From assembly GCF_008831285.2 (NCBI RefSeq), contig NC_045150.1, positions 13,995,868 to 14,059,867 on the forward strand: a stretch of 64,000 bases of DNA. Reading direction: 5' to 3'. This document shows, piece after piece, positions 37,809-46,890 of this stretch (position 1 is the stretch's first letter; each line of letters starts with the position of its first letter). The notes beneath the pieces were generated by a model. That model was not told the origin of the DNA and did no database searches. It worked only from the letters and a program-made list of their open reading frames with translations. This DNA comes from Nymphaea colorata (Eukaryota; Streptophyta; Magnoliopsida; Nymphaeales; Nymphaeaceae). The position numbers and the translations under genes are program-made.

Positions 37809-39652
37809 GACAATGCTTTCACAAACGTCCTCCCTCCGCAGCTTCTTCTCCCTCGCATTCTTGCCTTCTCACCGTCGCACCAGAGGCGTCGCCCCTCTCA
37901 TCGTTGCTCCTCCACCATCTCCGCTCGCAACATCGCCGCTCCGCCGTCACTGCTCCGCTCCTCCACCGTTTCGCCAACCCACAGTCACCGCCAAGTAAGG
38001 TTTCGTTGTCTCCCTCTGCTCAAGAAACGCCCAAATTTTTTTTCTCTGTCTCTTTTGCTCTCGTTTTCTCCCTTTCTCTCTTGCGATATATTTGGAGGTT
38101 CGTCAATGCCACATCGTCGTTCCGCCCAAGGAACGCCCAAATTTTTTTTCCCTGTCTCTCTTCTCTTGCTCCTCGTTGTCTCCCCGTCTCTCTTGCTTTC
38201 GTTGTCTCCCTGTTTCTCTCGCTCTCGTTGTCTGATTTTTCTCCTCTTTGGAGTTGGGGATTTGCGTTTTGATTTTCTTAGTAGGGTATTCGGGATTATG
38301 TGCAGCGGTCATTGTTCATTTACGTTTTCCTTGCTCATTATTGGGATTACGTTTTCCTTGCTCAATCCATTCGTTTAATCTCTGCATATTAGATCAGTTC
38401 TGATTTTATGTATCGTTGCATCTTAGAAGCAGTTTTACATTCCCAAGTTGAGTGCATTATTCATTATTTCCTCGTTTCTGCAACAACCCTTTCTTCATTA
38501 TTTTTGACGTATTGTTTCTCCCAGTTGAGTGCATTATTCATTTTTATGCAAGCGTACCATTTTTTTTCCCTTTCTTCCTGTCTACTGGGAAATGCCACAA
38601 CGGTGGACAACTGGGATCGTTGCATCTTCTTAATTTATAGAAATTATGAGATCTGCCTCAGGTTTGCTCAAGATGAGTTTTTTTTTTTTATTGCCTTCCA
38701 TGACCTAGGTATTCTGAAGAACAATATCAGTGATTACAGTTATGTATCGTTGCATCTTCTTAATTTATAGAAATTATGAGATCTGCCTCAGGTTTGCTCA
38801 AGATGAGAATTTTTTTTTTATTGCCTTCAATGAAGAGCCTGGCCTAGGTATTCTGAACAGTAACTTACAGTTTTCTGAGTCACTGGCGTTCACACCAACA
38901 ACCTCCAATGATTATCAATCATGAGAAATATTAGATTTGGATGATTTCAACATCGAAAAAGCGATCAAGAATACAAAGTATGTACTAGAAAAGCCAAATA
39001 GAAGTATAGATCATCTCTGCTTCTGCAAAGGCTTGGAGTGCAGTAACCCCACAGTCTCAGCAGAGCAGCTTCCTGGTAGCTCATGTTTGTGGCCACTGAA
39101 CTGAGTGAACAGCTGCACATTCACTTACTTTTATTCTCAATGAAGTGGCTAGAGGCGTCTGCTTTTATGTATTGCCGACCTGAAAATGAAGTGGCTAAAG
39201 GAGGCGTCTGCTTTCATGTATTGCCAATTTGATTTTTCTAAATTAGTTAGCTGGTTAAATGGTTTTGGAGAGGGCACGAACTGAGTGAACAGCTGCACAT
39301 TCACTTACTTTGATTCTCAATGAAGTGGCTAAAGGAGGCATCTGCTTCATTATTTTTGACGTATTGTTTCTACCACTTAACCTGTTAACTTACACACTCA
39401 CTCTCCATTAATCACTCTCTAACATTGCAGCGAGAGTGAGGACTTCAATTCTAGAAGAATATTTCAGATCTGTTCATTAAACAACATTCCTTAACATTGT
39501 TCATGCCCCCACAACTCTCCCATGTTCATTAAATTCCATCAGTAGTTTGATTACACCATTAGCATTTCAATTGATTTTAACTGTTGTTCATGTTGTTGTT
39601 CATGCTAGATTTATAAAATTGTTAGTGAAGAATTATTATACAAAACGTTACG
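37809..39652 (+). other. Harbinger leader: CT-rich untranslated region with internal repeats
   Basis: The first 190 bp are C- and T-rich like a plant 5' UTR and end at a good donor, AAGTAAGG near 37993. A possible acceptor, GCTAG at about 39607, sits 45 bp before the ORF1 ATG, so a long leader intron is plausible. Inside are a local duplication of AACGCCCAAATTTTTTT (38022 and 38132), a 130-bp tandem duplication (38615-38860) and a repeated GAACTGAGTGAACAGCTGCA block (39099 and 39280). A 59-codon coding-like frame lies at 38925-39104. Open frames at 37791-38378 are low-complexity Ser/Leu-rich and are not called. Confidence 0.5.
38615..38860 (+). repeat. 130-bp tandem duplication in Harbinger leader
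   Basis: TCGTTGCATCTTCTTAATTT at 38617 and 38747 starts two near-identical copies. Each contains GAGATCTGCCTCAGG and a poly-T run. A third partial start lies near 38408. Confidence 0.8.
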
Positions 39653-40636
39653 ATGGAAGACAGTGGTCATTCAAGAGAAAATTTGACATGGACTGAACCA
39701 CAAATGGACCACTTAGTCCAGCTTCTTGTGGAGCAGTCACGCATACCTGGCATGAAATCCGGTGGAGGTTTGAAGCCCAAAGCATACACAGCTATTGAAA
39801 AAGGAATGATGGATAGATTCGGTCCAGAATTCACGAAAGACAAAATAAAAAACAAATTGAAGTATTCCAAACCCAACTTGACAGTGATGAAAGAAATGTT
39901 GAACACAAGTGGGTTTGGCTACGACCCAATTAACAAATGCATTGAGGTCGACCCCCAAGTATGGAACGACTATGTTCAGGTAAATTATAAAATTAATTCT
40001 GTTAGGTTTTGTCTCACATGTATTTGCTTGTGCAATATTTGAACACATGAATTTTTTCAGAAATATCCAAATAGGAAAAAGTACAGAGGGCCAAAAGTAT
40101 GGAGATACTATGATGAGTTCGCCGAGGTATATGGCGAATCTCATGCAACTGGGCAAAATGCAGTAACATTAAACAACGTGCTACAAGTTGAGACTGAATC
40201 ACTCCCATCTACACCTGCTTTCCAGAATTCACCTTCTTACATGCAGTTTGACAGTGAACAGTCATTTACACAGACGCCAAATGATGGTACACCCCTACAA
40301 TCGCCACTACCTACAACTCCTACAACTGAGAATCTGACAACCAATACAAGTTCACATAGGTCAAAACGGAACAGGTCAACCAATGATGACACGTATTACA
40401 ATTTGTTGAACGGTATAGTTAAAAATGTGGACGCCCTAACACATACTTCTAGAGGGTTTCAATATGCCAAATGTTGTGAAATTTTACAAGAGATGGTGGA
40501 CACAGGGCTACTAGATAGTCATACAAGACTGCTGAGTCTGGACCTGTTAGGAGAGGGAACGAATTCCATGATCTTTCTCAACGTTCCACCTGAAGACCGG
40601 CTAACATGGTTGTCGCGTAGACTTGGTACTTTATAG
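39653..40636 (+). CDS. Harbinger ORF1: Myb/SANT-like DNA-binding protein
   Basis: Two exons, 39653-39979 and 40061-40636, join in phase 0 across an 81-bp GT-AG intron (donor CAG|GTAAAT, acceptor TTTTTTCAG). The product is 300 residues. Residues 12-109 form a Myb/SANT-like domain: it starts WTEPQMDHLVQLLVEQ, has an NKLKYSK helix and a GFGYD motif, and ends VWNDYVQ. After that come KYPNRKKYR and RYYDEFAEVYG, a Ser/Thr/Pro-rich linker, a basic HRSKRNRS patch near residue 208 that could be a nuclear signal, and a helical C terminus. In plant PIF/Harbinger elements this protein helps the transposase enter the nucleus and bind the ends. The frame is intact. The ATG has a purine at -3 (ACGATGG) and no other ATG extends the frame upstream. 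It shares strand and spacing with the transposase gene. Confidence 0.88.
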
Positions 40637-40883
40637 GTAAGATTTCATATTTGTTAGTAGAATTATTTGTATGATTCATTTGGCACAATAACATTTGTTG
40701 TATGTTTTTCTTATAATTCCATGATCTTTCATGTAGTGTGAAATTGTTGTTATTGAAGCAATCTGTTTATGTTCTTCATCATGATCTTGTCCTGCAATCC
40801 TTTCTTTTTTGTTGTGCTGAAACACATGTTGGAAATTATGTTATTCAATAAACATCCTTACATGTACATGCAGTTTAGTCAAA
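40637..40883 (+). other. Spacer between ORF1 and transposase
   Basis: A 247-bp AT-rich gap with no coding sense. It may hold the ORF1 polyadenylation signal and the transposase promoter; no clear motif was fixed. Confidence 0.4.
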
Positions 40884-42304
40884 ATGATTGATGTTGACAT
40901 GTTCGAAGATGACGATGAACGAGTGCTTTTCATCATTCGAATGGTTTTTGTGTTTGTCTTCTTTTGGTTAAAAGACCAACCATCATCTAGGAGGATTGTT
41001 CATCCATTTCGAGATGCTGGTACATCTTTTGTCCAACTTATGCTTCACGGTCATCCTAGAAATTGTTTGGACTTACTCCGTATGGAAGAGCATACATATA
41101 TGAGACTGTGTAACATTCTAAGGGATAGAAATTTGTTGGAGGATGCTCGTGACATTACCGTAGAAGAACAAGTAGCTATATTGCTTTTGACAATTGGACA
41201 TAATGAACGAAATCGTCCTGTTCAAAATACGTTTCAACATTCTGGACAAACAATAAGTAAATATGTCAGCCTAGTGCTACGAGCGATATGTATACTGGGT
41301 AAGAATTACGTTCGGCTGCCCAATGATGAGATGATGCCAGCACATATTCGACATTCTAAACGATTCTTTCCATATTTTGAGGTAATTTCATCATCTTGAA
41401 CTCAACATGACACATACAACAAGACAAACTACAACATGACTAACTAGTTGCCTTGTCATATAGAATTGTTTAGGAGCAATCGATGGCACACATATACCTG
41501 CATGGGTCCCAGCTTCAGATCAAGCAAGATTTCGCAATAGAAAAGGTTTCGTTTCTCAAAACGTCATGGCTGTAGTCGGATTAGATACTAGATTCCACTA
41601 CGTTTTGGCTGGATGGGAAGGAAGTGCAACAGACTCAAGAGTATTGTACAATGCACTAGATCATGAAACAGACCCATTTGTTGTCCCAGAAGGTACGTAG
41701 TTCCACCAACCAATTCACTCTTTTAAGAAGCATGTATCAATGTAGAATTAAATTTTGTTCAATTGTAGGGAAATTTTATCTGGCTGATGGGGGGTATCCA
41801 AACATTGTCGGCTTGCTTACACCTTATCGAGGACATCGTTATCATTTGTCTGAGTTTAACACTCGGGGAGCACGCTCACCTAGAACAGAAGAAGAATTAT
41901 TCAACCATAGGCATTCATCACTCTGAAATACAGTAGAAAGAACTTTTGGCATGTTGAAAGGTCGTTTTCCAATATTGAAAATGCAAGTTCAGTATCCATT
42001 CCAAAAACAAGCTCAAATCGTTCTTGCTACATGTGTATTGCACAACTTCATAATTGAACACAATCCAAATGCCGAGCAATTTGATGATGAAGATGCACCT
42101 TCGACTGATAACTTTGTCTTAAGCGAACCTGAAATTGCAAGCCAAACACATCAACGAGGAAGCAACAATGCTTTGAGAGCAGCTATATCATCTCAAATGT
42201 TTACAGATTATCAATTAAATAGTAAGTTTGTTTATAAATGTTGACAACTTCTTCAGTTTGATTGTCTGACATTTGTTTTCTTTTCAACAGGACAACGAAG
42301 ATGA
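40884..42304 (+). pseudogene. Harbinger transposase (DDE_Tnp_4), one premature stop
   Basis: Four exons: 40884-41381, 41464-41692, 41769-42221 and 42291-42304, all with GT-AG introns, giving 397 codon positions. The N-terminal part has a helix-turn-helix region around residues 92-135. Catalytic motifs: GAIDGTHI with D173, then GSATDSRVL with D223, then VERTFG with E299. The family blocks [34 protein letters not shown] and LHNFI are all present. One in-frame TGA at 41924-41926 (position 295) lies four codons before the catalytic Glu. Family members usually have Arg there, so a CGA to TGA transition is likely. The chain would end before the third catalytic residue. The last exon adds only a few codons and its stop overlaps the next ORF. 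Confidence 0.88.
41924..41926 (+). other. Premature TGA in transposase
   Basis: The TGA falls in the conserved HSSL-x-NTVERTFG block, where related transposases carry Arg (CGA or AGA). It is consistent with C-to-T decay at a methylated CpG, a common route of transposon inactivation in plants. Confidence 0.8.
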
Positions 42305-42627
42305 TGCCCCACCGAAAGTACTATGTGGTTTTCGAAGGGCGTGAGCGAGGCATATATGACAGCTGGGAGCGGTGCCAACCATTAGTCTATCGGTACAAGG
42401 GTGCCATCTTCAGATCGTTTGATTCTTTAGAAGTAGCAGAAAATCAGATGCTTGAGTATCTCCAAAACAAGTATGGTGTGCAAGTTCGTAGGTCTCCACT
42501 CATTGAAGATGTCATTGCAAAGAAAGATATAGAAGACACGAAGTTAGAAGAACGAAAACGCAGCCACAAATGTTGGATTACTTGTTTTGTGATTACATGT
42601 TTTCTTTGTTGGATACGTACTCATTAA
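42301..42627 (+). CDS. Small protein with RNase H1 N-terminal/viroplasmin-like domain and hydrophobic tail
   Basis: A 108-residue intact frame starting at ATGATG. Residues 6-53 read KYYVVFEGRERGIYDSWERC, then VYRYKGAIFRSF, then an acidic helix. This fits the RNase H1 N-terminal (hybrid-binding) domain, also known as the caulimovirus viroplasmin domain, which binds RNA-DNA hybrids or double-stranded RNA in characterised proteins. No RNase H catalytic domain follows. A charged helix (about 69-88) leads to basic residues and a 15-residue Cys/Trp-rich hydrophobic segment (91-105), a possible tail anchor. The ORF lies inside the Harbinger element on the same strand as the transposase. An acceptor (TTTTCAACAG, ending 42290) lies 10 bp upstream of its ATG. 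It could be expressed from a spliced or bicistronic transcript, or be a passenger exon. Confidence 0.72.
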   Translation: MMPHRKYYVVFEGRERGIYDSWERCQPLVYRYKGAIFRSFDSLEVAENQMLEYLQNKYGVQVRRSPLIEDVIAKKDIEDTKLEERKRSHKCWITCFVITCFLCWIRTH

Positions 42628-43020
42628 ACTTTTTTTTTTCTTCTTAGTAGAAAATACACTCTTTTGTGGATTCGTAGTCATGTAACTTTTGTGGAGATGT
42701 ACTTTAATGGATAAAACTTCGTTATGCTTTTAAAGTTCATTTCGTCAACATTTTTTGTTTAATGCTTTTGGAAACAAATATATAACTTTTGCTGTTGTAG
42801 ATGCTCTCAAGAAGGTGCTTTCTGTTGTAATGTGTTGTTGGATATTTCTTTTTGCTTTTTGTTACATATATCATGTGAATGGTCGTCTCTTTAATGAACT
42901 GGTTGTATGGTGATTTGTTTTGGGATGATTCATGAATAAATATATGGGTTCTGCAGTCCATTTTTTGTTTGTTGGTTTTGGCTTGGTGGTGGTTCCATGA
43001 GGTGATGATCTTTCTCGTTT
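42628..43020 (+). other. Harbinger 3' region, noncoding
   Basis: T-rich sequence following the last ORF, with no coding sense. It probably contains the 3' UTR and polyadenylation signals; none fixed. Confidence 0.45.
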
Positions 43021-43240
43021 GGTGGTGCATCATTTTCCAGGTTAAATTTTTCCTGTGCATCAAACAGGGTTAAATTTACCACGTTAAATTTTTCATGTTC
43101 ATCAAACAAGGTTAAATTTACCATGTTAAATTTCACCCGACAATCAAACAGGGCCTCGTTTTGGAAGATGGTGAAATTTCATCCACTAAATTTTTCTAGA
43201 AAAATTTACCATGGTAAAATTACCGCGTTAAATTTCACCC
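43020..43240. promoter_or_regulatory. Harbinger right subterminal repeat cluster
   Basis: The motif ATCAAACAGGG (or AAGG) occurs near 43058, 43101 and 43142 and again as part of the terminal repeat. Between copies lies a repeated TTAAATTT(A/T)CC word, and there is a palindrome TTTACCATGGTAAA near 43205. The same ATCAAACAGGG word occurs at 37746 near the left end. Clustered copies of the end sequence suggest binding sites for the transposition proteins. Confidence 0.55.
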
Positions 43241-43258
43241 GCCCATCAAACGGTCCCT
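43241..43258 (-). repeat. Right terminal inverted repeat of Harbinger element
   Basis: The complement reads GGGACCGTTTGATGGGCG; TTA follows at 43259-43261. Confidence 0.88.
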
Positions 43259-43705
43259 TAGGCATGCAATATATTGGATCGTATAGATATGTAGCCCTCC
43301 ACATACGTCATCATAAGTATATTAGATGCCCAGCTAAGCAAGAAATTAAGTCGTAGATGTCTGAGAAAACTTGTTCCTATAGATGGATAAGCAAATGCTA
43401 GTCCATCAATTCGAGATCCAATTCTAGATTTTTTAAAGTGATATCTCATCCACAGCATCGCATCGATTGAGGAATCAACAAGCGATATCCCATGACAATG
43501 ATGGTGGCCAAAGTGCAGTTTCTTCTCTCCACCGCCTGCAGACCCGAAGCCCCGATATGAGATTGAGTTGTGTGCACATCCGAACGCACAAGTATGCAGT
43601 GGAAAAAAGCTGGGGTTTTGATATGTTCAATTTTTTTAATAAAGAAATGTTTGTTTTAGACTTTTTTGACCTTTTCATAACTTTTTTCTACTCTTTTAAA
43701 ATGTT
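43259..43705 (+). repeat. Dispersed repeat family R1, copy 1 (Harbinger target)
   Basis: Collinear with 63599-64000. It starts at AGGCATGCAATATATTGGATC and includes GCCCAGCTAAGCAAGAAATT (about 43327), then CCCATGACAATGATGGTGGCC (about 43489) and a CCCGATATGAGATTGAG block (43551). A short left part lies across the Harbinger insertion at about 37638-37658. Nature unknown; no coding frame is conserved between copies. Confidence 0.7.
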
Positions 43706-43808
43706 TCTTTTTTTTTTATATACAGAGAAAAAAGATGGGGTTGGGGTAGTTTTGATTTTTTTAAAAAAATGATGTTTATTTTAGACTTTTTAACTCTTTC
43801 ATAATATC

Positions 43809-43880
<72 letters not shown>

Positions 43881-44275
43881 TCCTCTTTGAAGATATGTCT
43901 TTTCTATAATACCTTTTCTTGTGCCGGATACTCTCCTTTCATTATGACAGTTACATTAATACAAATATGTTTGTGTTGTCCCATGTCCACCTGAACTCTA
44001 ATCCTGGTTTTATATGTGTCATACTAATGCAAAAAATTTTTGTGTGCTGGTTATGATGAAAATAGTCCGAATTCACACCGAAAAAAAAATTGGGAAGACA
44101 AAAGTGGAAGTAAAAAAAAAAGCTATAAAGGAATACCTTTTGAAAATTACTAAAATGTCCCCTTACACTTGGGTATGTACGTTGGGTACCCTTAACCGGG
44201 CACTCAACTCAATCTACCCAAACTCAGCTGAACGCTCTCCACTCACTGCGTCTTCATGAGCAACTATCACCACCC

Positions 44276-44310
<35 letters not shown>

Positions 44311-44562
44311 TCCTGATTTAGACTGATTTGTTTCTTTATTCTAAAACAGCTTTTAAGGATGGTGGAAAGATTAACGGACGATGTGGGCTGTTAGAGAGAG
44401 AGACATGCATGGAATATTCTTGTGTCAGATTTCCATTGCATCCATGGGTCACATTTTCCTTTCTTTGATAAGTAGCCTAAACCATTGCATCCGGCGTTGT
44501 TAGCCGACATGAGGTCTGTATGCATGACCTAGACGAACGCCTCAGTAGGAAGCATATAAATA
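43706..44562. repeat. AT-rich DNA with (TA)n and (CT)n microsatellites
   Basis: (TA)n at 43813-43878 and (CT)n at about 44276-44310 lie in otherwise unassigned sequence. The 81-codon open frame at 44014-44259 is lysine-rich by base composition and has no recognisable domain. Confidence 0.6.
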
Positions 44563-44787
44563 TTAAACATCAATCAAGAAGAAGTTGCATGGTGGGTCCG
44601 GCCATCTGAAGAGCACGGCTGGACGTCGATGGATCGAGCCCAGTTTCTTGGACTGGCCTGCCCTGATTGTGTTTTGAGAAATCCAGGACTTTTCAAACAC
44701 GATTAGCGGCCATTGACTCCACAGTTTTTCCAAAGGAAAAGAACCAACCTCGTCGGTTCGCAGTTTGAATGGGTCGCCGCAAAACAC
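44563..44787 (-). other. Unrecognised 74-codon open frame
   Basis: The minus-strand frame is Trp- and Pro-containing with balanced composition (for example SFPLEKLWSQWPLIVFEKSW), better than expected by chance in AT-rich DNA. I recognise no domain. It may be a relic of an exon; no splice context was established. Confidence 0.2.
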
Positions 44788-45289
44788 AGTTACTCGTCAG
44801 TGGCGAAGCAGGACATTCAGTGCTGACAGGCAGGCCCTTCAGAAAATCAGTGGCTGAGGGATGCCATATGCTAAGCAGTAAAATAGCTACGGAGCTTTAG
44901 CAAGTAAACTAGTAATTTTTGTGTGCCTGTGTGGGCAATTTGCCAGACAAGCCCACATGTTCCTGCATCATTCTTGATAAATAGGAGTTGCCTATTGTGA
45001 TACTTATCAATCCGCCTTAATGGTACTTTAATTCTTCATATTCTCACATTCTGTTTTTCTCTTGTAAAAGTTGGTTGGAAGCAGCCAATTTGAATTGTAG
45101 GGCCTTGGCTTGGGTTGATCCAAAGTGTTATACAAATCGGCTAATATTTATTTATTTATTTATGTTTACTTAGAAGAAACTCTCTTCTTCGTAAAACCAC
45201 CAACGTGGACGTACTGTACTTCATTCAACTCGAATATTGTTCTTGCCATGTTTTGCAGACAAGAGAAATAACACACTAGAATGTGACAG
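44788..45289. other. Unassigned DNA
   Basis: No gene, RNA or mobile element recognised. Confidence 0.35.
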
Positions 45290-45374
45290 CGGCCACAAGA
45301 TTCAAACCTTGAATTCCTTGGATATGAACTGCCTTGCAGCCCAGTTGCCCTATGTGCCTTGAGGCAATCTGCCA
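45290..45374 (-). repeat. tRNA-derived SINE-like head, minus strand
   Basis: On the minus strand an A-box-like GGGCAACTGGGCTGCAAGG is followed about 30 bp later by a B-box-like GGTTTGAATCTTG. This fits an internal Pol III promoter of a plant SINE. A tail and target duplications were not established. Confidence 0.35.
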
Positions 45375-46627
45375 ATCTTTATTCAAGTGATTTGGAATGA
45401 AGCATGATTTATTCAATTCATCGCCAATCGCCCATTTTAAAAGACGCAGATGTGGTTACAGGTTTCTTTCAGTTTCCACTTGATTTTGCAATTCATTCAG
45501 AGAAATTTCAAAAATATTGAAAAAGTAGCTCCCAGCTTGATCTCACTCTCAAACTGCGGGTCCACATGGACCATCTACAGTCCAGCATCTGCAGTTTGGC
45601 ATGGTTGAGGAATCGATCAATGACATCATTGGAGTTGGTCAAAGAGGGCATCTGCAGTTTAACCCAACCTGGGGACGTCAAAGGGTTGGGTTAGGTCCGA
45701 GCAAGCTGGCTCTCACCTAAATGAATGTGGGTGAACCGGATCTGGAATAGCATTAGGCTGGACCAAGGCTTGACAAAGCTGTGCTTGGGGTGACCCAAAG
45801 CCTTTATTGGCAGTCCAAGCCTGTTCTGTTTACTTATTGGGCCAGGGCCTGACCATCAACTTCATGTTTATCTTGTACTCAACCTGATATCTATCCTTAT
45901 TTGAAACTCTTCACTTTCATTTTCTAATTTTTTGGAAACCATTGGAAATATGTCAAGAGTTTGTATGGGAGTCGACTATTGACATCATGCCAAAGAATGT
46001 GGAAAAAAAAAGTATAAAGGTATGTATTTGGGCCAAGTCAAGCCCCCAATACCTGACCCACGCCAGCTATCCCAGCAAGTTTTTTTATCTGGCGAGTAGG
46101 TCAAATGGTCTCAATTGTCCATCTGGTGCCTGGCCCAGTGACTACCGTTAGAGTCAAGTCATAGTGTTTTGGCAGCATACATGGGGGACTTTTGCTACGA
46201 AGTTCCCACTGATCTTGTGTGTGAGAGGTTTGCCATCATTGAGAACTTACTTGTCAGCTAATTAATATTTTTGGGTGATGCATCACGATAAACTATTATA
46301 AAAATACACTACCACAAACCATAAAACGTTGCTAATACCCCTATAGTGTCTATATTTTAGCAAATAATGTTTTATTTTGAGCTATATGACAGTATCTAGC
46401 ATCCGTCAAATTTGAATCCACACACACACACACACACACATATTCAAATTTGTCATTTCTTAGATCTTGTCTTATTACTAAAAATAAAGATTGGTCACTA
46501 AAGCATGCGGCTGTATTAGGAACAGTATCAAATAATGCCTATTTATGGCACTTTTTTTTAAGGGTTTATGGGTTTGTCAGTGACATATTTTAAATCTATT
46601 AGTCGTCCAACATCCAGAAGATTAAAA

Positions 46628-46677
<50 letters not shown>

Positions 46678-46890
46678 TATTTAATATATATTTATCTGTA
46701 TTTATAATTATATTTATCACTAGAAACCTTATTTTCCTAAGAACAATATTGTTTTGAATATTACCGTTTTCAAGAATGAAGAACCATTCTGATGCAATCG
46801 GGCTGGGTTTCTCCTTCCATTAATGATGAAAAATAATATAAAGAAAAAAAATCAACAGAAAAATCACAATTAAGAACTGGCCTCTTACTA
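45375..46890. repeat. Unassigned DNA with (CA)n and (TA)n microsatellites
   Basis: No gene is recognised. (CA)n lies at about 46421-46440 and (TA)n at 46631-46673. The sequence at 46307-46330 begins CACTACCACAAACC, like the end of a CACTA transposon, but no matching opposite end was found. Confidence 0.45.

Larger units (their letters stand above)
37659..43258 (+). mobile_element. PIF/Harbinger DNA transposon, 5.6 kb, three ORFs
   Basis: The ends read GGCCCCGTTTGATGGGCG (left) and, on the complementary strand, GGGACCGTTTGATGGGCG (right); 16 of 18 positions match. TTA flanks both ends. A paralogous copy of the flanking repeat at 63580-63610 lacks the insertion and confirms both edges. In order, the element holds a 1.8-kb CT-rich leader, a Myb/SANT-like ORF1 (39653-40636), a DDE transposase (40884-42304) and a small RNase H1-N-like ORF (42301-42627). 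All three point the same way. ORF1 and the small ORF are intact; the transposase has one premature stop. Low decay suggests a relatively recent insertion that could be mobilised only by a transposase supplied from elsewhere. Confidence 0.92.

Noticed and set aside
37791-38378. 195-codon open frame at the Harbinger left end
   Set aside because: Low-complexity Ser/Leu/Arg composition from CT-rich DNA, starts within a palindrome at a non-ATG codon, overlaps a likely splice donor, and has no domain.
39667-40208. Minus-strand open frames opposite Harbinger ORF1
   Set aside because: Shadows of the plus-strand coding sequence; the plus-strand frame has domain motifs and clean splice sites.
46307-46330. 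CACTA-type terminal sequence (CACTACCACAAACC)
   Set aside because: No matching inverted end, subterminal repeats or three-base target duplication could be found.
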